A stretch of DNA of 7,387 nt, from assembly GCA_904502115.1 (NCBI GenBank), contig CAJGDW010000079.1, positions 1-7,387 on the forward strand. The letters run 5' to 3'. The notes under the pieces are model-generated. The model had not been told where the DNA came from. It was given only the letters and a program-made list of their open reading frames with translations, and ran no database searches. Shown here in pieces: positions 1-5,600 of this stretch. Both the position numbers and the translations under genes were made by a program. Source of the stretch: Paludibacteraceae bacterium. Lineage in GTDB: Bacteria > Bacteroidota > Bacteroidia > Bacteroidales > Paludibacteraceae. Every line of letters begins with the position of its first letter. The stretch's first letter is position 1.

Positions 1-1096
1 CCAAACCATTAATAAATGGGCGAGCACCTTCATAGGTACTAGAAAACACTTCTTCACCATCCTTGTCTATAAAACTCCACTCATCATCATCCTGAACAGC
101 TGCCAAGCCCTCAGTAAAAGGCCACACTTCATCGTATTTACAAGGTATCACTTCTTGGCCATCCGTATCTATAAAGCCCCATTTATCATCCTCGTCCTTC
201 ACGGCAGCTAACCCATCGGTAAATGGGAACACTTTATCATACTCAAAATCGATTACCACATCGCCATCCGTATTTATAAAGCCCCATTTACCTTTTTTAT
301 TTTTCAATGGTTCTAAACCTTCCGAAAAATTTAGGGGCAAATTTAAAGCTACACACGTCTCAGAAAAATCATCATCATAGCCATACTTACAGGGTATCAC
401 TTCTTCACCATCGGTATTTATAAATCCCCATTTACCGTCATCTTTAACCGCTATTAATTCATCAAAAAAAGGAACAGCATTATCGTATCTACAAGGAATT
501 ACCTCTTCACCATCTGTGTCAATAAATCCGATTTTATCATCGTCAACTACCGCCGCTAATCCATTAATAAAAGGATAGGCTTCATCATACTTAAATCGAA
601 TAACTTCTTTTCCTTTTTTATCAATAAATCCCCATTTACCATCGTCTTTAACTAAAAACAACTCTTCTGTATAAATTGATTTTAAAGGTTCATAAAAGTT
701 ATGTTTATAATTAACAAATGCGCGCTCGTACTTACAAGGTATTACCTCTTTGCCGTCCTTATCGATAAAGCCCCATTTACCATCGTCTTTAACCGCTGCC
801 AAACCGTGTACAAAAGGAGCCGCCTCATCGTACTTGCAACGTACTACAGGCTCGCCATTTTCATCAATAAAGCCCCACTTCCCATCTTCAAAAACCTGAG
901 CACGACCTTCAGAATAGCCATAAATGTGCTCGTAATCTTCTACTAATTCTGCATATTCATCGGTAATCTCTACTTGATAATCGCTAAAAAGTGCTCTTAC
1001 CGCAAAGAAAATGCCTACCACGAGTAAGACACCCATACCAATTAGCACCACTTTGTTCTTCAGCAAATTAGTCAAAAATTTAACATCACATGCCAT
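1..1096 (-). CDS. Membrane-anchored WG-repeat protein, C-terminus beyond window
   Basis: An open frame of 365 codons runs without a stop from an ATG at 1096 off the left edge, so the C-terminus is missing. Residues 1-15 are short and basic (MACDVKFLTNLLKNK). Residues about 16-35 form one hydrophobic segment, a signal anchor or uncleaved signal, so the rest probably lies in the periplasm or outside. From about residue 70 there are eight visible WG (KWG, WG_beta_rep) units of the form KWGFID-DG-EVIPCKYD-PF-GLAAV, about 33 residues apart, with Trp at 74, 108, 155, 223, 271, 306 and 340. The fourth unit has Ile189 in place of Trp and the eighth reads WSF instead of WGF. Insertions lie after units 2 and 5. 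WG repeats are predicted beta-rich modules seen in many Bacteroidota proteins; their function is mostly unknown, and none can be assigned here. It lies 49 bp downstream of the sulfatase-fold gene on the same strand. The family call is secure; the role is not known. Confidence 0.93.
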   Translation of the reverse strand, partial: MACDVKFLTNLLKNKVVLIGMGVLLVVGIFFAVRALFSDYQVEITDEYAELVEDYEHIYGYSEGRAQVFEDGKWGFIDENGEPVVRCKYDEAAPFVHGLAAVKDDGKWGFIDKDGKEVIPCKYERAFVNYKHNFYEPLKSIYTEELFLVKDDGKWGFIDKKGKEVIRFKYDEAYPFINGLAAVVDDDKIGFIDTDGEEVIPCRYDNAVPFFDELIAVKDDGKWGFINTDGEEVIPCKYGYDDDFSETCVALNLPLNFSEGLEPLKNKKGKWGFINTDGDVVIDFEYDKVFPFTDGLAAVKDEDDKWGFIDTDGQEVIPCKYDEVWPFTEGLAAVQDDDEWSFIDKDGEEVFSSTYEGARPFINGL

Positions 1097-1136
1097 AATT
1101 TTAGTACTTAAAACATCAAAATTTTAGATTTATTTG

Positions 1137-1166
1137 CAAATGTAATCATTTTTTTATTCCTTCAAA
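1137..1166 (-). promoter_or_regulatory. Possible Bacteroidota promoter for the WG-repeat gene
   Basis: Read on the minus strand, TTTG (1166-1163) is followed after 18 bp by TACATTTG (1144-1137), which fits the phylum -7 consensus TAnnTTTG. The spacing is one base shorter than at the tRNA and adk promoters in this window. The start of transcription would be near 1130, about 35 nt before the ATG. The -33 box lies within the 3' end of the preceding coding sequence. In such AT-rich DNA a chance match is possible, so co-transcription with the upstream gene is not excluded. Confidence 0.4.
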
Positions 1167-2918
1167 GTAATTTGAACGAATTATCTTATCCGACAACAAT
1201 TGTGCTTCAGCTAAAGGAATTGGTCTATTTTTCCACGATTTATGCACCATCAAATCGACACCCAACCCTTTCCAATAGTACGATTCACATCCAAGCAAAT
1301 GCAATAACGTAGGGTAAATATCCATCTGACAGATAGGATCACTAATAATTGTTTTCTCTTTTATTAAAGGGGAATAAACCAAAAATGGAATACAACCATT
1401 TATCTCTTCAAAGGGCAATTGACGCTCTTTATCAAACTCCTCAAATTCCGTTCTCAAACTAAGTCCCAACCCACTATGATCGGCCGTAATAACTACCGTT
1501 GACGATTGAATAGCAGGATCATTTTTAATATCTTCTAACAGCATGTTAAGCTGTTTATCCATGTACTTGACAGAGTTGAGATAATCGTAAATTTTAGTAG
1601 GCATTCCCTCTACCATTGGATAGGTGTATTCGGGCGAGTTATCAAACGGCGCATGCGTACCCATGGTTAAGACCATCAGAAAATCATGTTCTTTTTTTAA
1701 GCTACGGTATTTTTCGAATGTTATTTTATCATCGATAGCTTCTACTACATAATTTTGTTTAATGCCGTAAGATTTACTCATAAACTTCTGGTTCCAAAAA
1801 GACAAACTAGAAGCAGCTATTAGACCAGGATTTTGATACAAATGACTCAATGCTGGATAGACATTGCTTGGGAATCTAAAACATGCAGCACCATCGGTTA
1901 TGGGCAACAATCCTGTATTTACAATCATCTGACCATCTCCCGAAACACCGTGTCTTACTTGAGGATGCATCAGATTAGCATATAAAATAGAAGAAGTTTC
2001 GTCTATAAACTTACACAAATTGGGTGTAGTTTCTGGCGTAATGGTCCAAGATTCAAAACTTTCTACCAATACAATGATAAGCGGTGTTGCTGGCTGAGGC
2101 TTCTCTACAATTGAATCTGTCTGCACAAAGTGACTTGCTTGGCTTTCATCTTCGGCAGTCATCTGATACTGGCCATCGGCAAATGGCAACATAACAAGAT
2201 CCTTTATTTGAAAGACAAACGAATGTAAAACTGATACATATTCCATGTAATGTTCAGTAGTAAATCCCAAATAGGTAACATCACCATTTTTAGCAAACGG
2301 GTTCATAATATCGTACCAACGATGCTCACATACGTCATGGGGACACGCAACCAATATATGAATTTGGTGTGTTGACCAACAGTTCAAAGCGACAGAGAGC
2401 AACAGCGTTACAAAAAATGGTTTCATCTTTCTAGTGGGACTAGCATACATCCACACCACCACCCCAACTACTAGTGTTGGAAGCAATAACAACCAGTCTT
2501 GTATCTCGTTAAACACCCAAATACTATCCCACACACCATTCATATTATCGGCCATGGTGAGGGAATATTCCTCTATAAAAATACTGTTAGCTCGGTAATA
2601 AATCAATTCCGCCATTGACCAAAATGCAGTAATCAACGACACCACAATTAACCAAAACTTTCTTTTGGTAAGAAAACAAAACGAAGCAATAAATAATCCT
2701 ATACTAAGGCGGATAATCAACGATGGTCCATCACATAAAGAATAGGCAAACGTTCCGTATACGAGTTTATGAAATAGAATACATTGCAAAAAAATACTTA
2801 TTGTAAAAACAGAGCAAACCATTACATTGGCATGTTTAGAAGCACTGCATTTAGCACGCATTCCTGTAAGCCAATTGGCAAATGCGCTTGCCTTGTTCTT
2901 TATTTTTTCTACAACCAT
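1146..2918 (-). CDS. LtaS-like sulfatase-fold membrane protein (phosphoglycerol/phosphoethanolamine transferase type)
   Basis: This 590-residue protein has about five N-terminal membrane segments (roughly 31-52, 66-84, 87-107, 141-158 and 167-183) and then a periplasmic alkaline-phosphatase/sulfatase-fold domain from about 278 to the end, the layout of the lipoteichoic acid synthase (LtaS) family. Visible active-site elements are VLVESFESW with metal ligand Glu286, the stretch RHGVSGDGQ (322-330) where Ser326 sits in the place of the LtaS catalytic Thr, TMGTHAPF with His422, and ITADHSG with Asp480-His481. QMDIYPTLLHLLG (531-543) is a typical late sulfatase-family motif. Family members move phosphoglycerol or phosphoethanolamine from lipids to glycans or lipid A, or are hydrolases; the substrate here cannot be read from sequence. 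Gram-negative Bacteroidota lack lipoteichoic acid, so an envelope glycan or lipid target is an inference. ATG at 2918 is taken because it gives a short basic N-terminus before the first helix. A tRNA terminator lies upstream, so the gene needs its own promoter; I see no convincing one in the 50 bp between. Confidence 0.9.
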   Translation of the reverse strand: MVVEKIKNKASAFANWLTGMRAKCSASKHANVMVCSVFTISIFLQCILFHKLVYGTFAYSLCDGPSLIIRLSIGLFIASFCFLTKRKFWLIVVSLITAFWSMAELIYYRANSIFIEEYSLTMADNMNGVWDSIWVFNEIQDWLLLLPTLVVGVVVWMYASPTRKMKPFFVTLLLSVALNCWSTHQIHILVACPHDVCEHRWYDIMNPFAKNGDVTYLGFTTEHYMEYVSVLHSFVFQIKDLVMLPFADGQYQMTAEDESQASHFVQTDSIVEKPQPATPLIIVLVESFESWTITPETTPNLCKFIDETSSILYANLMHPQVRHGVSGDGQMIVNTGLLPITDGAACFRFPSNVYPALSHLYQNPGLIAASSLSFWNQKFMSKSYGIKQNYVVEAIDDKITFEKYRSLKKEHDFLMVLTMGTHAPFDNSPEYTYPMVEGMPTKIYDYLNSVKYMDKQLNMLLEDIKNDPAIQSSTVVITADHSGLGLSLRTEFEEFDKERQLPFEEINGCIPFLVYSPLIKEKTIISDPICQMDIYPTLLHLLGCESYYWKGLGVDLMVHKSWKNRPIPLAEAQLLSDKIIRSNYFEGIKK

Positions 2919-2967
2919 TTTGGAAGATATATGATTTTTTTACTATTTGATTATTTGGCATATTTCG

Positions 2968-3010
2968 CTAAAAACAAAAAATAGAGGATAATTCTCATTA
3001 TCCCCTATTT
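2968..3010 (-). terminator. Rho-independent terminator of tRNA-Arg
   Basis: On the minus strand a 14-bp stem (AAATAGGGGATAAT paired with ATTATCCTCTATTT, one G-U pair) encloses a GAGA loop and is followed by a T-rich run, TTTGTTTTT. It begins three bases after the tRNA discriminator base and has no T-tract in the other direction. It separates the tRNA from the sulfatase-fold gene downstream. Confidence 0.9.
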
Positions 3011-3012
3011 AG

Positions 3013-3086
3013 TGACCGCGACAGGATTCAAACCTGTAACCTTCACATCCGTAGTGTGACGCTCTATTCAGTTGAGCTACGCAGCC
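3013..3086 (-). tRNA. tRNA-Arg (anticodon ACG)
   Basis: A complete cloverleaf folds on the minus strand. The acceptor stem is GGCTGCG with CGCGGTC (7 bp including two G-U pairs), followed by TA at positions 8-9. The D stem is GCTC/GAGC, the anticodon stem TCACA/TGTGA with loop CTACGGA, the variable region AGGTT, and the T stem ACAGG/CCTGT with loop TTTGAAT. The discriminator is A. The anticodon ACG (complement of 3050-3052) reads CGN arginine codons after A34 is converted to inosine by TadA. CCA is not encoded and must be added enzymatically. The gene is a single transcription unit, with its own promoter at 3103-3133 and terminator at 2968-3010. Confidence 0.97.
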
Positions 3087-3102
3087 ATTCCGTTTGTGAG
3101 TG

Positions 3103-3133
3103 CAAAGGTAATACAATTTTAATTACCTGCAAA
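3103..3133 (-). promoter_or_regulatory. Bacteroidota consensus promoter of tRNA-Arg
   Basis: On the minus strand TTTG (3133-3130) and TACCTTTG (3110-3103) are separated by exactly 19 bp, matching the phylum's -33/-7 consensus TTTG and TAnnTTTG. The -7 box ends 16 bp before the first tRNA base, leaving a leader of roughly 10 nt for RNase P to remove. The -33 box lies one base beyond the amylase terminator region. Confidence 0.8.
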
Positions 3134-3134
3134 T

Positions 3135-3172
3135 AAAAAATCCACTTTTTTTTTGAAAAAGCAGATTTTTTT
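3135..3172 (-). terminator. Rho-independent terminator of the amylase-family gene
   Basis: On the minus strand AAAAAATCTGCTTTTT pairs with AAAAAGTGGATTTTTT (16 bp, two G-U pairs) around a loop of a few bases, and the 3' arm itself supplies the T-run. It begins about 18 bp after the stop codon of the GH13 gene. The structure is A/T-symmetrical, so it could also work on the plus strand. Confidence 0.75.
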
Positions 3173-3190
3173 ATCAGTAGTAACGGTCTT

Positions 3191-4537
3191 TTATTTCCTT
3201 ATATAAATACCGTATTGCCATGGATTAAGTGTATAACTACCTGATTCAGATAAATTAAGTTTATTTCCGGTAAAATATTCTACAAAATCACCTTGTGGCA
3301 ACTGGGCTTTTACATCAAAAAATACTTTTTCGTTCGATAAGTTGGCAATATACAACACCTCTTTACCCGATAATTCACGGCCGCAGAACAACACCTTGTC
3401 GTTCGCTGTGGTTTCATAAACCTTCCATTCACCTCCTTTTTGACCGGCCAACAAAGCAGGTTGTGTATGTTTTAGGTTATTTAAACGAGCATATTGCGCA
3501 AAATATTCATTATTTTCTTGCTGATAGCCACCGTATTTAGTAAAGAAAGGAATACGATCTTTCAACCCCACTTCTTGACCAGTATAAATAAGTGGCATAC
3601 CTGGCATAACGTAAGTTAATGCTACAAATGCATCCAATCCAGCTCCAAGACGTTCAAATTCTGTACCATCCCATGTATTGCGGTCGTGGTTGGTTACGTG
3701 GTTCATAAAATAAGTATCGGCAGGATATTTCTGTACCTGCATACTGATTAAAGCAGCCAAATCACTGGCATTTTTCTTTCCTTTTACAACATCCTCAAAC
3801 ACAAACATCGCAGGCCAGTTGTATACCATATCAAAAGCACGTGCCGTTAAATCCAATTCCGAAGATTCTGCCAACATAAACACCGGTTTAATCAGATCCA
3901 ATTCTTTACGAACTTCTTCCCAAAAATCGGTGGGTACCATAGAGGCTACATCGCAACGATAGCCATCTATACCTATTTCCGCCACCCAAAATTTCATCGC
4001 ATCTATCATGGCAGCACGCATTTCTTTGCTATCGTAATTCAAACTATAAGTATCGGTCCAGTCCATGGGGCTTACCAACTGACCGTATTCGTCGTAATCG
4101 TACCATGAAGGATGATCGGTTACCCAGGCATGATCACAACCGGTATGATTAGCCACCCAGTCAATGATAACACGCATACCCAATTCGTGCGCCTTGTTAA
4201 CAAGGGCTTTAAAATCGTCCATGTTACCAAACTCTGGGTTAACCGCTTTGTAGTCTTGAACGGCATAATAGCTTCCTAATTCTCCTTTACGATTTTTTTC
4301 GGAGATAGGATGAATGGGCATTAACCAAACAATATCCACTCCTAATTCCTTTAAATAGGGCAATTTTTCGGCAAAGGCATTAAATGTACCCTCTGGCGTG
4401 TATTGGCGCACATTCACCTCGTACAATACTGCATTTCGCGAGTAATCGACCTTACTAACCGCATCTACTTGTTTTGTAACGCCGCACGAGGTACATAATC
4501 CAACCAACGTACCCAAAATAACGATTAACTTTTTCAT
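3191..4537 (-). CDS. Alpha-amylase family (GH13) lipoprotein
   Basis: This 448-residue protein starts with a basic, then hydrophobic signal sequence ending LVGLCTSCG, with Cys18 the probable lipid-bearing residue. It is therefore predicted to be a lipoprotein of the outer membrane or periplasm. The GH13 catalytic barrel fills most of the rest. All four conserved regions are present: DWVANH (126-131), GYRCDVA with the nucleophile Asp196, MLAESSE with the acid/base Glu224, and TNHDRN with the transition-state Asp285. The family hydrolyses or transfers alpha-glucan bonds such as those of starch, glycogen or maltodextrin. The exact specificity is not readable from these motifs. It is shorter than the starch enzyme SusG and shows no obvious carbohydrate-binding domain; the tail after about 380 looks like the usual small beta domain. 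No SusC/SusD pair lies next to it in the window. A divergent Rieske-like lipoprotein gene starts 63 bp away (39 bp if its ATG is used). A weak -7-like TACTTTTA lies at 4567-4560, without a matching -33 box. Confidence 0.95.
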   Translation of the reverse strand: MKKLIVILGTLVGLCTSCGVTKQVDAVSKVDYSRNAVLYEVNVRQYTPEGTFNAFAEKLPYLKELGVDIVWLMPIHPISEKNRKGELGSYYAVQDYKAVNPEFGNMDDFKALVNKAHELGMRVIIDWVANHTGCDHAWVTDHPSWYDYDEYGQLVSPMDWTDTYSLNYDSKEMRAAMIDAMKFWVAEIGIDGYRCDVASMVPTDFWEEVRKELDLIKPVFMLAESSELDLTARAFDMVYNWPAMFVFEDVVKGKKNASDLAALISMQVQKYPADTYFMNHVTNHDRNTWDGTEFERLGAGLDAFVALTYVMPGMPLIYTGQEVGLKDRIPFFTKYGGYQQENNEYFAQYARLNNLKHTQPALLAGQKGGEWKVYETTANDKVLFCGRELSGKEVLYIANLSNEKVFFDVKAQLPQGDFVEYFTGNKLNLSESGSYTLNPWQYGIYIRK

Positions 4538-4588
4538 AGCAACATTTATTTTATCTGCGTAAAAGTAAGAAAAAAAATGATTTTATCG

Positions 4589-4596
4589 TATTTTTG
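4589..4596 (+). promoter_or_regulatory. Possible -7 promoter box of the Rieske-like lipoprotein gene
   Basis: TATTTTTG fits TAnnTTTG exactly, but at the expected distance upstream (4566-4569) the sequence is TAAG rather than TTTG, so only half of the promoter is convincing. The box lies downstream of the ATG at 4577 and five bases before the GTG at 4601. If it is used, transcription would start at or very near the GTG, which would rule out the ATG as the start. Confidence 0.4.
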
Positions 4597-4600
4597 CATC

Positions 4601-5077
4601 GTGAAATCTATCAAACTCATACTATTTACAGCACTGGTCCTTTTTAGCAGCTGCCAAAACGAACCTACCAATACCAATATTCCCATTAAACGGGTTAGTT
4701 TCTTGATTGACACCTCTTTGTCGGGACCCGATTACAAACTGCACGATGGTATGGGCGTAATGACCCGCATCTACACCAAGGAAAAACCCGCACAACTTAC
4801 CCTTCAGGGTTCGTATGGCGTAAGCGGCGTATTGGTAGTACGCACCATCGACAACCACCTTTGCGCATTTGATCTTTGTTGTCCCTACGAAGCCAAAGCC
4901 GAATATACCCTCCAACAAACGGGCGAAGGCGATTTCTTTTTGCACTGCCCTGCTTGCGGCAGCGAATTTGAGGTAGGCAACGGCACAGGACGCGTTTGCA
5001 AAGGCCCTGCCAAACAACCGCTCAAATACTACTGGGCAGATTTACGCGGAGGCGAGCGCTACTATGTACATAATTGA
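4601..5077 (+). CDS. Rieske-like small lipoprotein with Cys-rich cluster motifs, His ligands absent
   Basis: The frame encodes 158 residues from GTG 4601, or 166 from ATG 4577. The GTG start is preferred because it gives a textbook lipoprotein signal, MKSIKLILFTALVLFSSC, with lipid-bearing Cys18. The ATG adds eight residues in front of the lysines, leaves only 39 bp to the divergent gene, and lies upstream of a -7-like box. Numbered from the GTG, the C-terminal half resembles a Rieske domain. HLCAFDLCCPYE (Cys88, 93, 94) is in the position of the first C-x-H motif, and HCPACGSEF (Cys116, Cys119) is in the position of the second CPxHGSxF motif. GPAKQPLKYY follows, as in Rieske proteins, where a GPA-P-L segment lies after the cluster. 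Canonical Rieske clusters use two Cys and two His; here the His positions read Tyr or Pro and Cys. Similar lipoproteins are, from memory, common in Bacteroidota and often called hypothetical or Rieske-domain proteins. Metal content and redox role are unknown. It could bind Zn or an all-Cys iron site, or serve only as a structural fold. Confidence 0.82.
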   Translation: MKSIKLILFTALVLFSSCQNEPTNTNIPIKRVSFLIDTSLSGPDYKLHDGMGVMTRIYTKEKPAQLTLQGSYGVSGVLVVRTIDNHLCAFDLCCPYEAKAEYTLQQTGEGDFFLHCPACGSEFEVGNGTGRVCKGPAKQPLKYYWADLRGGERYYVHN

Positions 5078-5126
5078 CTAATCGACTAATCGTTTAATCG
5101 TTGAGTCGTTTAGGCGTTGAGGCGAT
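5071..5126 (+). repeat. Degenerate 8-bp tandem array at the 3' end of the Rieske-like gene
   Basis: Seven units of 8 bp run in phase: TAATTGAC, TAATCGAC, TAATCGTT, TAATCGTT, GAGTCGTT, TAGGCGTT, GAGGCGAT. The first unit contains the last codons and the TGA (5075-5077), so the array starts inside the coding end. Comparable degenerate octamer arrays occur at 5467-5490 and 6171-6242. Such TAATCG/CGATTT-type octamers are scattered between genes in various Bacteroidota; their function is unknown. Confidence 0.75.
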
Positions 5127-5283
5127 GCAATCTGACGACATTTGGTGGAGGTCGGAAAGAGATTTTTATGTGCAAAAACGTTAATCAAAATGTGTTGTTT
5201 GAGCAAAGCGAGTTCACATTTTGTAGTTTTTGTATGTGAAAATCCCGACCGTAAACCAAGTCGGAAGATGCATCGCCTAAACG
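5107..5283. repeat. Large imperfect inverted repeat (MITE- or REP-like)
   Basis: The outer left arm, CGTTTAGGCG (5107-5116) then ATGC after an extra octamer, matches the reverse complement of the right arm end GCATCGCCTAAACG (5270-5283). Further in, GGTCGG (5150-5155) matches CCGACC (5245-5250), and CAAAATGTG (5186-5194) matches CACATTTTG (5215-5223). The arms are about 65-75 bp and differ by small indels. The loop is 5195-5214 and contains GAGCAAAGCGAG. The transcript would form a long cruciform or hairpin, which might terminate the Rieske-like gene. No coding potential is credible here. It may be a non-autonomous mobile or extragenic palindromic element. Confidence 0.75.
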
Positions 5284-5344
5284 AAAAGGCCGTGGTTCGG
5301 GCCCTTGAATATTTCTTTTGCGACTCGGCATAATCAATGCTGGG

Positions 5345-5416
5345 CACTTCGACAAGCTCAGTGACCGCATTGCTTCTGCACTCGCTGCTCAAGAAACTCG
5401 ACAAGCTCAGGGACCG
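5345..5416. repeat. Two copies of the TCGACAAGCTCAG dispersed repeat
   Basis: TCGACAAGCTCAG occurs at 5349-5361 and again at 5398-5410, 49 bp apart. The copies extend as CTTCGACAAGCTCAGTGACC and ACTCGACAAGCTCAGGGACC. This motif is well known from many Bacteroidota genomes, where it is found between genes and produces spurious peptides such as TELVEVP and LSLSKCP. It resembles REP sequences that RAYT (IS200/IS605-like) transposases recognise. No transposase is present in the window. Confidence 0.8.
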
Positions 5417-5423
5417 AAAAGAA

Positions 5424-5458
5424 GCGACAAGCGACCTTTGACCTTCGACTTGCGACTT
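5424..5458 (+). repeat. Degenerate 7-bp tandem array
   Basis: Five 7-bp units run in phase: GCGACAA, GCGACCT, TTGACCT, TCGACTT, GCGACTT. The array lies directly after the second TCGACAAGCTCAG copy and shares the CGAC core, so it may have grown from it. There is no coding role. Confidence 0.6.
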
Positions 5459-5466
5459 TATTCGGT

Positions 5467-5490
5467 GAGGCGATTAGACGATTTAACAGT
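5467..5490 (+). repeat. Short 8-bp repeat patch upstream of adk
   Basis: GAGGCGAT, TAGACGAT and TTAACAGT follow each other in 8-bp phase. GAGGCGAT is identical to the last unit of the array at 5119-5126. The patch ends just before the -33 box of the adk promoter. It may be the detached other end of that array. Confidence 0.5.
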
Positions 5491-5496
5491 AAATAT

Positions 5497-5527
5497 TTTG
5501 GTTTTCCCGTTATTATTTGTAATTTTG
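5497..5527 (+). promoter_or_regulatory. Bacteroidota consensus promoter of adk
   Basis: TTTG (5497-5500) and TAATTTTG (5520-5527) are separated by exactly 19 bp, the same arrangement as at the tRNA-Arg promoter. The transcript would begin near 5534, giving a 5' leader of about 65 nt. The only purine-rich Shine-Dalgarno-like stretch, AAGAAGGAA (5572-5580), is about 20 nt from the ATG, too far for normal use. Confidence 0.75.
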
Positions 5528-5600
5528 TGCGAATTTGTGCTTATAACAACGGCATATCGCTCAATTTATTTAAGAAGGAAATTTTAACCTCAACCATACT

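Noticed and set aside
701..946. Plus-strand open frame of 81 codons
   Set aside because: It lies antisense to the WG-repeat gene and reads its repeats backwards; the clear WG protein is on the other strand.
2919..3086. Attachment site of an integrated element at the tRNA gene
   Set aside because: No integrase and no partial copy of the tRNA 3' end were seen in the window.
4538..4600. Consensus promoter for the amylase-family gene
   Set aside because: Only a weak TACTTTTA box (4567-4560, minus strand) is present and no TTTG at 18-21 bp upstream, so it is not listed as a feature.
4622..5017. Minus-strand open frame of 131 codons
   Set aside because: Antisense shadow of the Rieske-like gene, which has the signal peptide and cysteine motifs.
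5078..5404. Open frame of 108 codons on the minus strand
   Set aside because: It translates the dispersed repeats (it contains TELVEVP, a known spurious peptide of the TCGACAAGCTCAG repeat) and spans both arms of the inverted repeat.
5071..5490. CRISPR-like array
   Set aside because: Repeats are only 7-8 bp, degenerate and directly joined, with no spacers of uniform length and no cas genes.
5318..5587. Open frame of 89 codons on the plus strand before adk
   Set aside because: It begins in the repeats (HFDKLSD is the repeat's translation) and runs through the adk promoter; there is no domain or start signal.
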